Shown here one piece after another: positions 25,265-38,093 of a stretch of 64,000 bases of DNA. The first letter of the stretch is position 1, and every line of letters begins with the position of its first letter. The stretch comes from Jacaranda mimosifolia. Its lineage: Eukaryota > Streptophyta > Magnoliopsida > Lamiales > Bignoniaceae. Under the pieces are notes generated by a model. The model searched no databases. It had not been told where the DNA came from and worked only from the letters and a program-made list of their open reading frames with translations. The stretch spans positions 1,949,501-2,013,500 of the forward strand of contig CM032117.1 in the NCBI GenBank assembly GCA_018894105.1. The letters are read 5' to 3'. The position numbers and the translations under genes are program-made.

Positions 25265-25662
25265 ACCAGCCTGCTTGCTTGAAAGGGGATCATCCATTAT
25301 TTCCTCCAGCATTGAAGAGAGAGAGAGAGAGAGTCCTTTAGTTCCTGTTTCTGGAAAAGGATTTATCATCGTTAGTATCTATTACTGCACATGCATTACC
25401 ATTAGTTGTTCTTGGCTGGAAGAAATGACGCCACAAACTGGAAAACAGCATTTCATAAACATCACTATCTACAACAAGGATAAAATAAAAATGGCATCAT
25501 TAAACAAAATATAATATACAATACAATGACAAAAATAAGATGAGAAAAAAGCACAAATACTCCGAGTATTGGTTTTATCTTCAAATAAAATTGTGTAACC
25601 AACCTTTTCGCCTGGTCCGACACCTGTCTCTTTAGAAACACTTGAAGAACCAGTTCGAATGC
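25265..25662 (-). pseudogene. DEAH-box RNA helicase fragment, copy 1 (DHX35/DEAH9-like)
   Basis: Two exons remain on the minus strand. At 25662-25561: RTGSSSVSKETGVGPGEKVG then YTILFEDKTNT and an A|gtattt donor; this is the post-motif-I segment 'RVSEE.GV..GEEVGY.IRFED.T' of DEAH helicases. At about 25330-25265: EEIMDDPLSSK, corresponding to 'REMMDDPLLSKY' after motif Ib. The DEAH motif, motif I and all C-terminal parts are absent, so no helicase can be made. Substitutions (KETGVG for EELGV) and loss of the LTDGVL string show decay. The closest full-length family by wording is the DHX35 group, judged from memory. Confidence 0.75.
25316..25333. repeat. (GA)n microsatellite, short allele of the tandem pair
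   Basis: About nine GA units; the corresponding site in unit 2 (26725-26764) has about twenty. Confidence 0.95.
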
Positions 25663-26679
25663 CAAACAACCTTTAACTTCACACAACTTATGTTATAGAC
25701 TTATAGAATGTCATAACTAATTCATAGAGCATAGTAGTGAAATCAGGATTTGAATCATTAACAAGATCCCTATACTAGCAAACTGTGAGTTGTGAGTCTA
25801 ATCAAGATCTAAGCTTTGTCATCAAACAATAATTGCAAATAATGCAAAATAAGACAGAATTAAAGGTGTTAAAATAATAATTTCATTGTCTGAACAAATG
25901 ATGCTGGAACATGATTATGTAGTTCATGTGGTAAGATGCACTTCTTCAGAGACTTCTATTTTTCCCCTGCACTTGATATGGTAAATATGAATTTATTGTA
26001 AAATATAGACAAGAAGTCATCAAAAGGATTATCTAGGTCACTAGAGTTAAACAGATATTAAGAACCACCATGATAGTATTCAGATGATATGAAGAGACCT
26101 GGTATTAGAAAAAGAGGCCATTGATTTGCTCAAATTGTAGCCTGTGAGATGATAAGATGAAGCTCATGCTGATGCTGTTCAATCTGTTTACCAGAATATT
26201 AAGTTTTAGAAAAGAGACAAGGCCATATTAGAGCAATGTCTATTTTAAAGAAAATAGAACCATAAGCACCTAATAGATGCGGAAGGGTACCTTTTCAGGA
26301 GGCTAAACAAAATGTCTGTTGAAAGAGACCATTCATGAGTTTCACATACCATGACGGCCAAAAGTAAAGGTTGAAGTGCTACTTATTGTAGAAAAACTTT
26401 TTTAAAGAAAAGGAGTCAAAAAGAGAAGCACCTTAAAACACAACCCATTCAGTTAGGAAATTAAGAGAAGAAATGATATGCATGGGACCAGTCATCTGTC
26501 ATCTTCTGCCCATGCATGTCAATTCGTCTACCTGCTCATGCCTAGCTTTAACAGTATATTGCTTGAATTTGCACGGGGCTGCAGTCTTTGGCAGCACACA
26601 GCATTCATAAAGCAAGTTCATAATTTTTACAAGAAGTGCAAGTAAAATCTTTGAAAAGTGTAGAACTACCTGTCTACTT

Positions 26680-26721
26680 GCTTGAAAGGGGATCATCCAT
26701 TATTTCCTCCAGCATTGAAGA

Positions 26722-26766
<45 letters not shown>

Positions 26767-27090
26767 CTTTAGTTCCTGTTTCTGGAAAAGGATTTGTCAT
26801 CGTTAGTATCTATTATTGCACATGCATTACCATCAGTTGTTCTTGGCTGGAAGAAATGACGCCACAAACTGGAAAACAGCATTTCATAAACATCACTATC
26901 TGCAACAAGCATAAAATGAAAATGGCATCATTAAACAAAATATAATATACAATGACAAAATAAGATGAGACAAAAAGCACAAATACTCTGAGTATTGGTT
27001 ATATCTTCAAATAAAATTGTGTAACCAACCTCTTCACCTGGTCTGACACCCAACTCTTCAGAAACACTTGAAGAACCAGTTCGACTGCCA
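26680..27090 (-). pseudogene. DEAH-box RNA helicase fragment, copy 2
   Basis: The first exon (27090-26987) is the best kept of the three: RTGSSSVSEELGVRPGEEVG then YTILFEDITNTQ, ending at a gtattt donor. The second (about 26745-26690) reads MLEEIMDDPLSSK followed by a stop. Family and reasoning are as for copy 1. It retains the EELGVRPGEEVGY core, so it is closer to the ancestral sequence than copy 1. Confidence 0.78.
26725..26764. repeat. (GA)n microsatellite, long allele of the tandem pair
   Basis: About twenty GA units, doubled in length relative to the copy in unit 1. Confidence 0.95.
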
Positions 27091-27155
27091 AACAACCTTT
27101 AACTTCATACAGCTTATGTAATAGACTTATAGAATGCCATAACTAATTCATAGAG

Positions 27156-29550
27156 TAGCTATTGAGTAAGAGTTGCAGGTAACGGCTCTAAATTAATTTT
27201 TATAGGGCCTCTATTCAGTATAAGCTGCAGAAATTAAGGTTTCCGTTTAAAATGAATAATAATTTACAAGACAGTAACAAAATGCAGAAAATCAGAAATA
27301 TAGCCATGATATAGCGGTTATTTAGGTTGGGCTCCATGATCTAACATTACAGTTGTCGAAAGAGCAAGGAACATCCAATAAAATTCCCACCATATAACAG
27401 AGTCACCACAGACGTCAACTTAAAACATTAGTTTCCCATTCAAGACATGATTTTAGAACAAAAACAATTAAATAAGGAGCCAATTACTCTAAATAATAGT
27501 CTGTGGATTTAAGTGTAAAAAAAAAGACTAGACGACTACGTCTCCGCCCAGCCGTTAACTTGTATTGTAAAAAACCAATTGTTAGTGTCAATAAGACATA
27601 CACAAATTTTACCAAAATCATGTAACTCAAGTGGGTATCTTGCTGTTTAACAAAGTCAATTTCTGCAAGTCATGTCAAATAGAGATTACTTTAAGCGGTA
27701 ACTAAACATTGAAAATCCATGAAAAAACGTGCAAGATGAGATGCATACATCTTATGTCAGATACAGCAGCTCCCAGTGCTTTACTATGCTCTGCCATTCC
27801 CCAAGCGTACTTTTTCATGGTGGACCAGCCGACGTCATTGACACAATTTAATTTGTAGCATTAAACAAAATGTTATTTTTCAACTAAACAAAGGACAGAA
27901 ATTAGAATGCATAGGTTAAAAGATGGGAAAACGAGTAATGATTTTTCTCTATCAATATCACTTCCTCTTATAAAATTCAAAAGTAAAAGACATGAAAAAA
28001 AGGCTCAAAATCAAGCTACACGTGTTGGATAGACTCACCGCTCCTTGAAATGGAGTACTCCCAAAGCGTATCGGATGGTTGCGTAGTCAGAATCTTCTAA
28101 CCACATCAGCTATTAGTTGCATTTGGTGCCCAATCAACAATGAAAGAAGGATGTGCTATAAATATGTCATTTGGCATATAAGACACCTGGAAAAGGTAAG
28201 ATAAAAAAAACATCAATAACCTTGTAAGCTAGATAGTGGAATGCATATAGCAAGCACTCAACACAAGTTCAGTCTCTTCTCCTGTTTTCTTTGAGGGCAT
28301 AGTCTTCTGAAACAACAATAAATAAATAAGTTGTGCCCAGGCATAAAGTTGTATGTAAAGATATTGTGAACCAAAGTCCCTGCATGTCAAACGCTTTAGT
28401 GTGTTGATAATTAAAGTCCAAGGCCCTTATTCATCGTGAGAATGATATAGAAAGAAAAGGTAAATGAACATACCAGGAAAGGCAAATCTGTTGAGCACTT
28501 AGTCGAGCTTGAAAAATATCTACATACAACATATTATGCAAGTACAGTAGAAATTGAAAAAAGGATAAACAGTAGAGAAAATTTCTTTTTCTTCCTCGTT
28601 TCATTCGGTGTTGATGGGTGTTAAAACCAATCCACATTTAAGATCCTCATGTCTATATAAATAGTGCACTGGACATTTCATTGCATTGACAAAGCATACA
28701 ATATACAAGTGAACTTGCTGTTAGGAGCAGAATGACAGCAAGGAGAACCTTGTCTCAATTCTTGCAGGGAGGCGAAAGGTGAATTCTCTCCGCAGGGTTT
28801 TTAAGCAGTTATGTTTCTGGTTCTTCAGGAAGTTGACAAGCAAAGACCAGTTATATACTTTGACACCAATATCTATTTAATAGAGTGCCCATTTACATTT
28901 GCTAGCAAGTTTAACCATCCAAAATGAGCAAATACCAAAATCTGTACTTCTGAGTTCTGAGATGTGGTCTTCTTTAATAGATAAATTAAGTTCCCGTAAA
29001 TCCAAAGCAGACCTTTAGTGCATGAATCAACAGCAGAAAAAGCTTTAAGTTGTAAGATAAGCAAATTCTTACCTTAAAAAACAGATGCAACCAGTACATA
29101 GGCAAGCAAGAAAAACACAAAATTTATCCCCATTTATATGAACCCTGTGATACAGTAAACTCTATAACCTAGAGCAAAGGCTGACCTCAAAAGCCATTGT
29201 CTAGAAAGATGTTTGTTCAGGATTCCATTGTGATAATTCTATGTTCAGTGAAATATCCATATTACTTCGAAAAGTCAATGATTTTATTAATATAGATCTA
29301 GGGAGAATTTATGTACAAAAGAAGTATGAAAACACAATCCATTCAGTTGATATCAAGAGAAGAAAGGGCCAGAACTGGACCAGTCATCTTCTACCCATGC
29401 ATGTCCATTAATCTGTCTACTTGTTCTTATTAATAGTGTTGCAGGCTTTAACATTGTAGTGATTGGTTGAATTTGCATATTTGGCCTTCCCAGTAAATGG
29501 CATTAATATAGGAAATTCATAATTTTCACAAGAATTGCAAGTAAAATCTT
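27156..29550 (-). other. Spacer with three unassigned exon-like pieces
   Basis: Minus-strand pieces look like real exons but I cannot name the family: 28105-28030 (LEDSDYATIRYALGVLHFKE then R|gtgagt donor), about 27840-27770 (VGWSTMKKYAWGMAEHSKAL then GAAVSDI), and about 29020-28950 (ALDLRELNLSIKEDHISELR then STDFG|gtattt). They lie in the same orientation as the surrounding fragments. The rest is AT-rich spacer. No continuous gene model can be built through the pieces. Confidence 0.45.
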
Positions 29551-29554
29551 TGAA

Positions 29555-29900
29555 AAGCATAGAACTACCTGTACTGGCTTAACAGAGGATCACTCATCAT
29601 TTGCCCGAGCAACATTCAATCAGTGAGATATTTATTTCCTGTTTCCACAAAAGGGATTTATCGTCGTTAGTATTTATCAACATGCATGCTAGCCCATAAG
29701 TTGTTTTGCGCTGGAAAAATATCGCCGCGACCTGAGAAAAAGCATTTTATAAAAACACCACTATCTGCAACTAAGAAAAACGGCATCATTTTGAACAAAA
29801 TATGGTATACAATAACAAGAATAAGATGAGGAAAAGCATAAATTCTCACAGTGTTGGTAACATCTTCAGATGTGCAAAGAAAACCCACGAATAACATGGA
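29555..29900 (-). pseudogene. DEAH-box RNA helicase fragment, copy 3 (older copy)
   Basis: Two exon remnants: about 29880-29850 (SEDVTNTVR, equal to 'FEDVTNT' of the family) and about 29620-29570 (LLGQMMSDPLLSQYR then a stop), matching 'LLREMM.DPLLSQY'. Flanking sequence 29340-29560 resembles the corresponding parts of units 1 and 2 (for example 'aggaaattcataattttcacaagaattgcaagtaaaatcttt'), but is much more diverged and lies outside the tandem pair. Confidence 0.65.
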
Positions 29901-31689
29901 ACCAGTTACTCCAAATAGTAATCCGTGGACTGGAGTAAGTAAACTAGATGAGTATTGAGTAACTGTACCTCTCCACCCAGACGTTAACTTGTCTTCTCTC
30001 CACCCAGACGATAACTTGTCTCTGTTATCAAGAAAAAACCACTTTTCTCATAGAAGGAAATCCTTGCATGCGGGAAAAAGAACATTTGGAATGAAAGCAG
30101 AAGGAGAAGAGAAGAAGGAATTGCAGTGTCGACTCAAATGGAATGAAAGCATGGGTTAAATAGACGGTGGAGTTCAAGTGTAAATTTACCGTTGCTTTCG
30201 GATGTTTTTAATGCGGATCAATACGAATCAAATTCAATCTTTTATAATAATTTATTTCCATATATTTTCTACCATGTTCTGTTTAGGAAAGTGAAAAAGG
30301 AACTGAAATTGGATCTTGTTGCTGGTGTGTGTGAACACAATACATAAGGAAATCTTTTATTGATAGTATAAATAGCATGATACATAAATAAAAAAAGTAA
30401 TGAATTAAACTTACATGAAATTCTTCATAAATAATTAATGCGCCAAGTTTAGTGTCATTTTGAGGTTTTCTTGAGAATTGTACTTGAGGAATTATATTTA
30501 AAAATTCTATATAATTAACAAGTGTTTTTTTTTTTTTTTAAGAAAATTTATCAATGTCAATATTTTTTTAATATTAACACGATAATTGTACTTGAAGAGT
30601 TATATTTACCAATGGTATCTATTAAACATGTTGTAATGATTCTTGAAAATAATGATGAATCTATTTCTTTATGGTACTCATATTATAAAATCAAATTGAC
30701 AATTAAAAAACAAGTCCATATCTCAGCCTATTTCTATCTCAGAACACATCTATTGAAAGTTTGATTTATGCGAGGTGCAAAAAAAAAAACCATGTGAGAT
30801 TGTATATATTGTTTCGCCTAATGCTTGATTGATGGAGATTTTTTAATTCGTAAAGCTCTTTAAGTTGCTAAAGACATTGCTTGAAAATGCAAGACACGAG
30901 CATAAAATATTAAAAAAAATCCAAAATTTTGGATAAAAAAAGCCAATACATTCTAATCTTGCATTGTGCATGATTAAGATTTCCTATTTGTTTAATTTTT
31001 TTATATTTTTGTAATCTTTTTTTATTTTATTTTATGTACATCTGTTGGTCATGCAAGTAATGAATACAATCTTCGAGAACGATTTTTACCTCTTACAAAG
31101 TGTGAGAGTATATGAGAATTGATTTCTTAATCACTCAAACTCCTACATGGATGGGAGATTTATTATTTATCCAATGAATCATTCATTTTTAATTAATACA
31201 TCAAATATATGTCTTATGAAATATCAATTAGAATAAAAGATTTGAATTGGTTTTTGAGATGGTCTCGGAACCCTTCTTTTTTCTCTTCTACTATTTGTAG
31301 TGTGGAACCAATCCACAAACACATTGGCACATCACATGCTCAAACCGCACCAAAGAATAATACAGAAACTTGAGTTTCCATTTCCAAACTGTGCAATATT
31401 TGATAACAGATTATTCAAGTAATTTAATTTCATTAAAACACCAGCTTCAAGAAGCTGCACCTTCGTACAACTTACAACTCTCGGCATCCTGTGAAAGTAC
31501 ATGTGAATATCAACAAAGTTTTGTTCCACATGCTTGAAATTCATTCCCCACAACCCCCAACTCCCCCCCACCCCCCCCCCCCCCCCAAAAAAGTAAAAAA
31601 AACAACCCCAACAAACAAAACAAAGAAAAGAATTACTATTCACATGAAAAGAAATATTTACAGAATGAAAATCGTGATTGTCACCAGTT
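29901..31689. other. Intergenic, including the 3' flank of the ATG1 gene
   Basis: A short direct duplication (ctctccacccagacg.taactt) lies at about 29968-30018. From 30.2 to 31.1 kb the sequence is very AT-rich and has no supported gene. The last few hundred bases before 31690 should hold the 3' UTR of the minus-strand ATG1 gene, and include a C16 tract. Confidence 0.5.
31571..31586. repeat. Poly-C tract (16 C)
   Basis: An uninterrupted run, preceded by a C7 run; lies just 3' of the ATG1 stop codon. Confidence 0.97.
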
Positions 31690-34600
31690 TCAAGAAGGGC
31701 AAGGCTGATCCTCAGACCTCAACGTAGCTATTCTTTGAGACCTTGAAATGCTTTGCCTGTTGTTGAGGACATCAATGTAATTCTTAATACGATAACGGTC
31801 CGAGCTCGTTAGAGAAAATGGAGGATTCAAAATGAGGCACGGTGCTTCCACTAGAAGAAACAGTAATAAACGCACTGCTTTTGAATAATCAACAGCAGCA
31901 CTTTCCGTAGCACCCATATATTCATCTACCTGCAAACCGTCCACGGTAAAATGAAATTCAATCTTCCCTTCCCTTCCAGATAGGTGTTAAAATATGTAAG
32001 GTAAAAAATGTTAGTAACTTCATCCCAATGGTTAGGAGTTCTAGTAGGAAATAGCATGCTTATTAATGAATGTCATAATTTACTCCAAACAAAGAACCAA
32101 CACACGCAAGTATTTTGCCCCTCCTCTTGAATAAACACCTAGACTAGTGTCTAACAAGACCATGTGATTCAAAAATTCCGACTTTCAAAATAATGTAATT
32201 TGTCTAATTTCATGCACTCTTGCAAGCTTTCATTATTTCCCACTAATAAATCAGTTTTAGTTTCTCGCAAGCTTTCATGCACTCTTGCAAGCTTTCGTTA
32301 TCTAACCAAAATATAGTCATACTGCCGACATTTTTATGCCATTTACAAATTGTACATTGTATTGCAGAGCAACACTTCCATTGTCAGCCAGGAGAAGATG
32401 GTATCTTCCTCATGCTGAAATTAATTTCACCGACTAATCATGGTGTTGCTATAATAGAGTGAGTGCTCATTTTGTTATGAAATTTAGCAACTGAAACTGC
32501 TAGTGAAGGAAGAGAAACAAATAATTACCGCTCCATGTCTGCCCAAAGCAAGAGCAGACTGATATATCAATTCCATTGCATCTGGCATCTCCACATTTCC
32601 TGAAATAAAGAAACTTGCCAACATCATTGCATAATTTACAACCACATGCAGCCATAGCAAATGGACATGTGCATACAGAGACAGCAAATGGAGTATCTTT
32701 ACCCTCATCAAAGGGGGTCGGGCAAATTTAAGCAAATGTAGGTAGAGTTGTATTTTCAGAATAAAGGTTCTTGATTGTGAATACCTATGAGCACATCTTG
32801 CATATGGGTGCAGAACTACATGCACAATAGCAAGGTTAAAAGAAGATAAGTTAATTGATAGCCTTGCCATTTTTCTCAAAATTAGCTTATATTATAGATA
32901 TGCATCAAATTTCTTTTTGCCGAGTCCTAATGCATTGCACGATAGTGTTTTCTTTCTTTCTTTTCATATTCATTTGTGGGGAAGGATATTTACTTACCAG
33001 GCTCTATTGCTTTAGCAAGTTCCTCAGCACGCTCAACTTCATGAAGAAATGCTCTCTCTATCTGTGAACAAATATCAAGTGGCCCTTGTGTGTTAGCAAT
33101 ATCAATAGACTCTTGGACATCTGGACTATGCTGAACCATAGAGACTTCTCTCGATCTTGTAGTCTCTTGGCTTCGACTCCCTTCAATAGCTGATGCTGCA
33201 TGGGTATGACAAATATCCAATGCCTGCTTCCATATAGCAAGAATTACAAGCTGAACTGAAAAGGCTTCTAGTTGCTTTCCTCCCGCAAGCTAAAACGATA
33301 GCCACAGATATCATATTAGCAACATAGGACAAGCTACATCAGCAGAAAATTCGAAAAGATACATGCAATGTAAAGAGGAAAGCTCCCAACACATTGACAG
33401 TGTCCGCAAGGGACTTACACTAGATTACATTCTGCAGATTTTATGTTGAATTCGCACAATGTAATCACATGGAAAGATAGGAACATCTTTTCACACCACA
33501 TTTGAAGAATGAAGCACAAGCACGCTGTGATTTAGTAAAGAAGATGGACCAGAAAGAAGATCCATCAGGATAAGATGAAATAAGGTATAAAAACCATGCT
33601 GTCATTGACATGGTGCCCAAAAGAAAATATTAGAAGACAAGGGTTTAGGGCATTTGTTAACCTTGGAAACCGTCTTTCTGCTGACAATTTAATTTTGCAA
33701 AAGAATCTCATGACCTGAATTTGGCAGAAATCATTACTACTTCCCAAAGCAAAATATTATTATTATTTTCTCTCATAATAATGCAAGGTAAACAACTCCC
33801 TCCAGCATCTCTTTATCCTGTACTGATTTACAAATAGCACTGTAGCAAAAAAGCCATTGTTACCAAAAGTTTTTTATGGTTTAACTAGCAATGATAGCTC
33901 TAGCAAAGTGTTTTAATACAATAGAGAACAGAGATGTAGCAAAGCTCAAAGCAATCCATGGTTTAACTCACATTGATGATAACTCTAGCAAAGTGATTCA
34001 ATACAACAGAGAACAGAGCTATAGCAAAGCTCGAAGCAATACTCTTTCTGGATAAAGATCAAGTCTGAGACTACTTTTGGACAAGCAAACAGCATTTGAA
34101 TAACTTTTGAGGGGTCAAATGTCTAAGACAGAAATTAGCATAGAGAACCCATCGAATGTCAAGTAAGAAAAGTGGCTTCACGAATCAAGGAAGCTACATG
34201 GTGAAGTCCATTTTTAATTTCAAATTACATCCAAACTTCTGTAAATTACCTTTTTATTCACTAATTCAGTGATAGCAGCTGCAGAGCACTGCAAGGAACT
34301 GATCCTTGTCATGCAGTCAACTGGTGGCCGCTCTAAAGTGTCTGCTATATCCATTGATCCTTGTGAGATCCCAGGAGCTGACAGTTGACTTTCTGGACTC
34401 CCAGTGTAATCAACTCTACCAGTTGCCCCCCCAATTATTGGCACTGGAGCACTTGATGTGGAGTTATTATTTCCAGAATAAAGCGGTGGACCGCCAGTTT
34501 TAGATGGAAAATGATTTGGCTTAGAAGCATGGGTCGAAGACGATAAGTCCATTGGGGGGCCTGAGACAATTACATAATCCTGGTCGATTGACTCCAATGA

Positions 34601-37600
34601 ATCCACAACTGTCAAGTCAATGCAAATTAGACAGCAAAAGAAATATCTCCTAGCAAGATCAGCTGTGTATTGAGACAACCAATACCGGAAAAAGAAAATA
34701 GAAGATAATTAAATGAGTACCTTTTGAATGATTATCTAGTAACCCGAGGTCTGTAGTTTTAAGAGATTCTTTCAGGTTTTCTTCAGAAATCCGGCGGCTG
34801 CCAAGTCTGGACCCTGTAATCTCTGTTTGATGTGGGGCACCACTATTCTGGGAAGAATCTATTCTGTTTGCAACACTAAAGGTATCCCTCCTATCAGGGT
34901 TTGAGTCAAGTGGAAATCCATACATGGATTTCATGGTGGACCTCCTTGAGAAAGATGGACTGCCATCCGGGCCGCTGGAATCATCATCTAGGTGGAATGG
35001 TAAATCTTCTTGTGAACTTTCTTCTGTATTCCTCTCAGAAAGCGGGAAACCATCTATTACTCTTTCTGGTTTCCTATTTCTGCAGGCAAAAAGGAAGCCC
35101 ATGTTTCCCAATGTACCAGAGCTTATATTCTCAAGACAATGTAAACGGGTAGATCCTGCTTACCTGAAGGATTCATCAGGTTGCCTTTGAGATAGGTATG
35201 GATGGTTAAAGAATTCTTCAAATGTCAACCGCTCCACTGTGCAAACAAGAGTGTTGGCAAGCAGTAGATTTAAAATTTTAGATAGAGTTAAGAAAACAAA
35301 ACCACGAATTTTGATATTATCCAAATATAAGCCATTAGATAACACAGGATCCTAATCTTTGTGGAGAAGGGGGGCAAATGGTGGGATGCCAACTGCAATC
35401 TGTGCGAGTTTAGTGATAAAATCATTGTTAAGCATTAATCTCGGAACAACTTCCTAACAAACATGGTTCTGAAAGTTAACAGCTAACAGAGAAAATGTCT
35501 TGAGCTAGGCAATCTATTTGAGCTAAAACTGCAAAATTGCTGCGGCATGTTCTACATTGAGATGCAAAAAACGTGGAATACCTGGATTTCGCCGCAGTAG
35601 TTTCTTGCACAAATCCATGCAGTCCGGACTCAAATCCTTTGCCTCAGGAGGGAATTGTAATTCGGTTGACTTTATGATGTTCTGGAGCAGCTGCAGAACA
35701 TTCAAGATATGATTCAGTCACCAAGAAAACTCAGCTAACACAAACATATCTATTTTTTGTTGCAAGAAGAAAGACAAACATACTTGTATCTGATTGCTTC
35801 CTGTAAATGGAGTTTTCCCAGTCACAAGTTGAAACAGAATGGCACCAACACTCCAGAGATCTGCCTGCATTATTGTTTCAAAATTAATAGAGGATTTATA
35901 TTTGAGTGGCTGCATGAAAATGTAAAAGTGCATCTCACCTTAGCATCATATTTCTGGAGCTGCATTATTTCTGGAGCCATGTACAGTGGTGAACCACATA
36001 AGGTTTCTGCAAGGAGTCTAGGTTGCAGGGATCTGGCAGAATATAAAGGAATTTCTAACTGCAAATTTCAAGTCTTACACTGGAAATCATGCATATGTAT
36101 CTGAGCACATGCCAGGGGTAAACACATGCTAATATCTCATGCATATTATTTAAGCAAGAAAATTAAAGATTACATGGTTCTAGTTGAGCCCATGACTGAT
36201 GACAAAATGCATCTCGATACTCTCAGCTTGTGTTTGAATTCAAAGATTTGGAGCAAACTGTCTCAAATTACTCCAATAGCATGGACCTCAGATCCATTTT
36301 GACGATAAGAGATATAACATAAAATAGTTGCTAGAGGATTTAAAACCTAATAGTGATTCAAAATTATTCAAACAAATGCAATGAATTTGTGATCTTAGAT
36401 TTGAAATAATTTGGTTCTGTCTGGTTTTTTATTTTCTTGTGATTTTGTTCTGCTATTGCTTTTCATGTGGAAATTAAAATACTTAGACTAAAGACATAAA
36501 AATGTAACTTACTAATCAAAAAGAAGTTTCCAGCAGCTTTGTCCTCCTATCCATCACAAGTCGAGTCTAATGGAAATGATATTTTAGTATAGGAGTGATA
36601 ATTTGTAGATTCCAATAATATTTCTTTTCGTCATACCAGTCAAATAATAAGGAATGAAAAATTATCATTTAATTTATTGTTGGTCCTATTACATTCTTTA
36701 TGTCCGTTCTTCCAAACTATGCTGGAAGAAAATTATTAATTAATTTATGGTGGGGCTTCTTATTTAATAGAAAGAGAAAAAAAAAAGAAAATATTATTTA
36801 ATTAGTTAATAGATTATAATTATTTTTAATTTAGTGGAATGTGGGCCCTACTTGACAAAATAGGCATACTAAATTTGAAAATTATGGTTATAGATATGGA
36901 AGCATAAACAAGTGGCCCTTTCATTGAAAATGCACAAAAAACACATTTCAGAAGTTTTCATAAATGATAGTAAAAAGGTAAAAATTGAAAATGAAAATAA
37001 AACCAAACAGCCTCAATCTTCCCAACCCAAGCACAACTCTATGTCCACCTAATTGCTGACTTTCTGAAATATCAATCATGCACTTGACCATAATCTAAAT
37101 AAAAGAGTGACTGATAAGAATGGCATTAGAAATAATGTCTCTTTGATAAAAAAAAGATCTCTACTATCAATGATCATTTATTTATTCCTTCCGAACTATT
37201 AGTTCAATGGCCTAAAACAGAGATCCAATATTCTAGTACAGGAAGAGGTTGATAGGCAGAAAGCATACTTATCAGAGACAGTAGCACGTACCTTGCAAAG
37301 CCGAAATCAGCAATCTTCAACACACTGTTGTCACTTTTAGCAGAAAGCAGGAGATTCTGTCCAGGAATTACGTATACAAATGGAAGATTTCAGTTCATAA
37401 TGACCAGTTTGTTATCATTGAATCCAGAACTGGTGGAGAAACCCCAAACCATTCCCTCTAGTACTATACATGTTAAGAATAAGGAAAGTGCATTGATTTC
37501 ACTCGTAAAAGATAAAACTCTGATTAAATTTCAAGTGAAGAAGATGGATATACTTCACAAAATCTGAGGAAACTTAATGAAATATTAAAGCCGCAAAGAA

Positions 37601-38000
37601 AATACTCTTTCATAAGTTCACTTACATTACCCGGTGGCACCATTTATCTTTACATAGTTACAATATTCAAACTAGGGACAAAACCCTTCTAAAATTATCA
37701 CACTTCAAACTTCTAGCTTTTAATCAGAAACTACAGAAATATGAACTAAAGTGCCTTCCAGTTATTATTTACAATAGTTGATGCTTCAGATAAACTTATG
37801 TCTAGAAACATTCAGTTTATTCTTTTAGAAAAAATTTAGTTATTAATTATTGAAAAGAGAGTATACGTAATTTTAAGTAAAGCTGACATGTTTTGGCTGA
37901 TTAAATGTGATTAATAAGTCAATATTACTTAACACAGTCTCTCATATCATCTTAAAACAAAAAGAACTATCGTTATTATTATTTTGTCTAAGCATCTGCA

Positions 38001-38036
<36 letters not shown>

Positions 38037-38057
38037 GGTGTTTGTGTTGGTGTGGGT

Positions 38058-38093
<36 letters not shown>

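Larger units (their letters stand above)
24315..25729. repeat. 1.4-kb tandem duplication, unit 1
   Basis: Unit 1 starts at gcatagtagtgaaatcagga and ends at …cataactaattcatagag; unit 2 starts immediately after with the same words. The period is 1415 bp. Nearly all text aligns with only scattered substitutions and short indels, so this is one of the youngest duplications in the mosaic. It carries DEAH helicase fragment copy 1. Confidence 0.92.
25730..27155. repeat. 1.4-kb tandem duplication, unit 2
   Basis: The second unit of the pair, bounded by …aattcatagag at both ends. It is slightly longer than unit 1, mainly because of the expanded GA tract. It carries DEAH helicase fragment copy 2. Confidence 0.92.
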
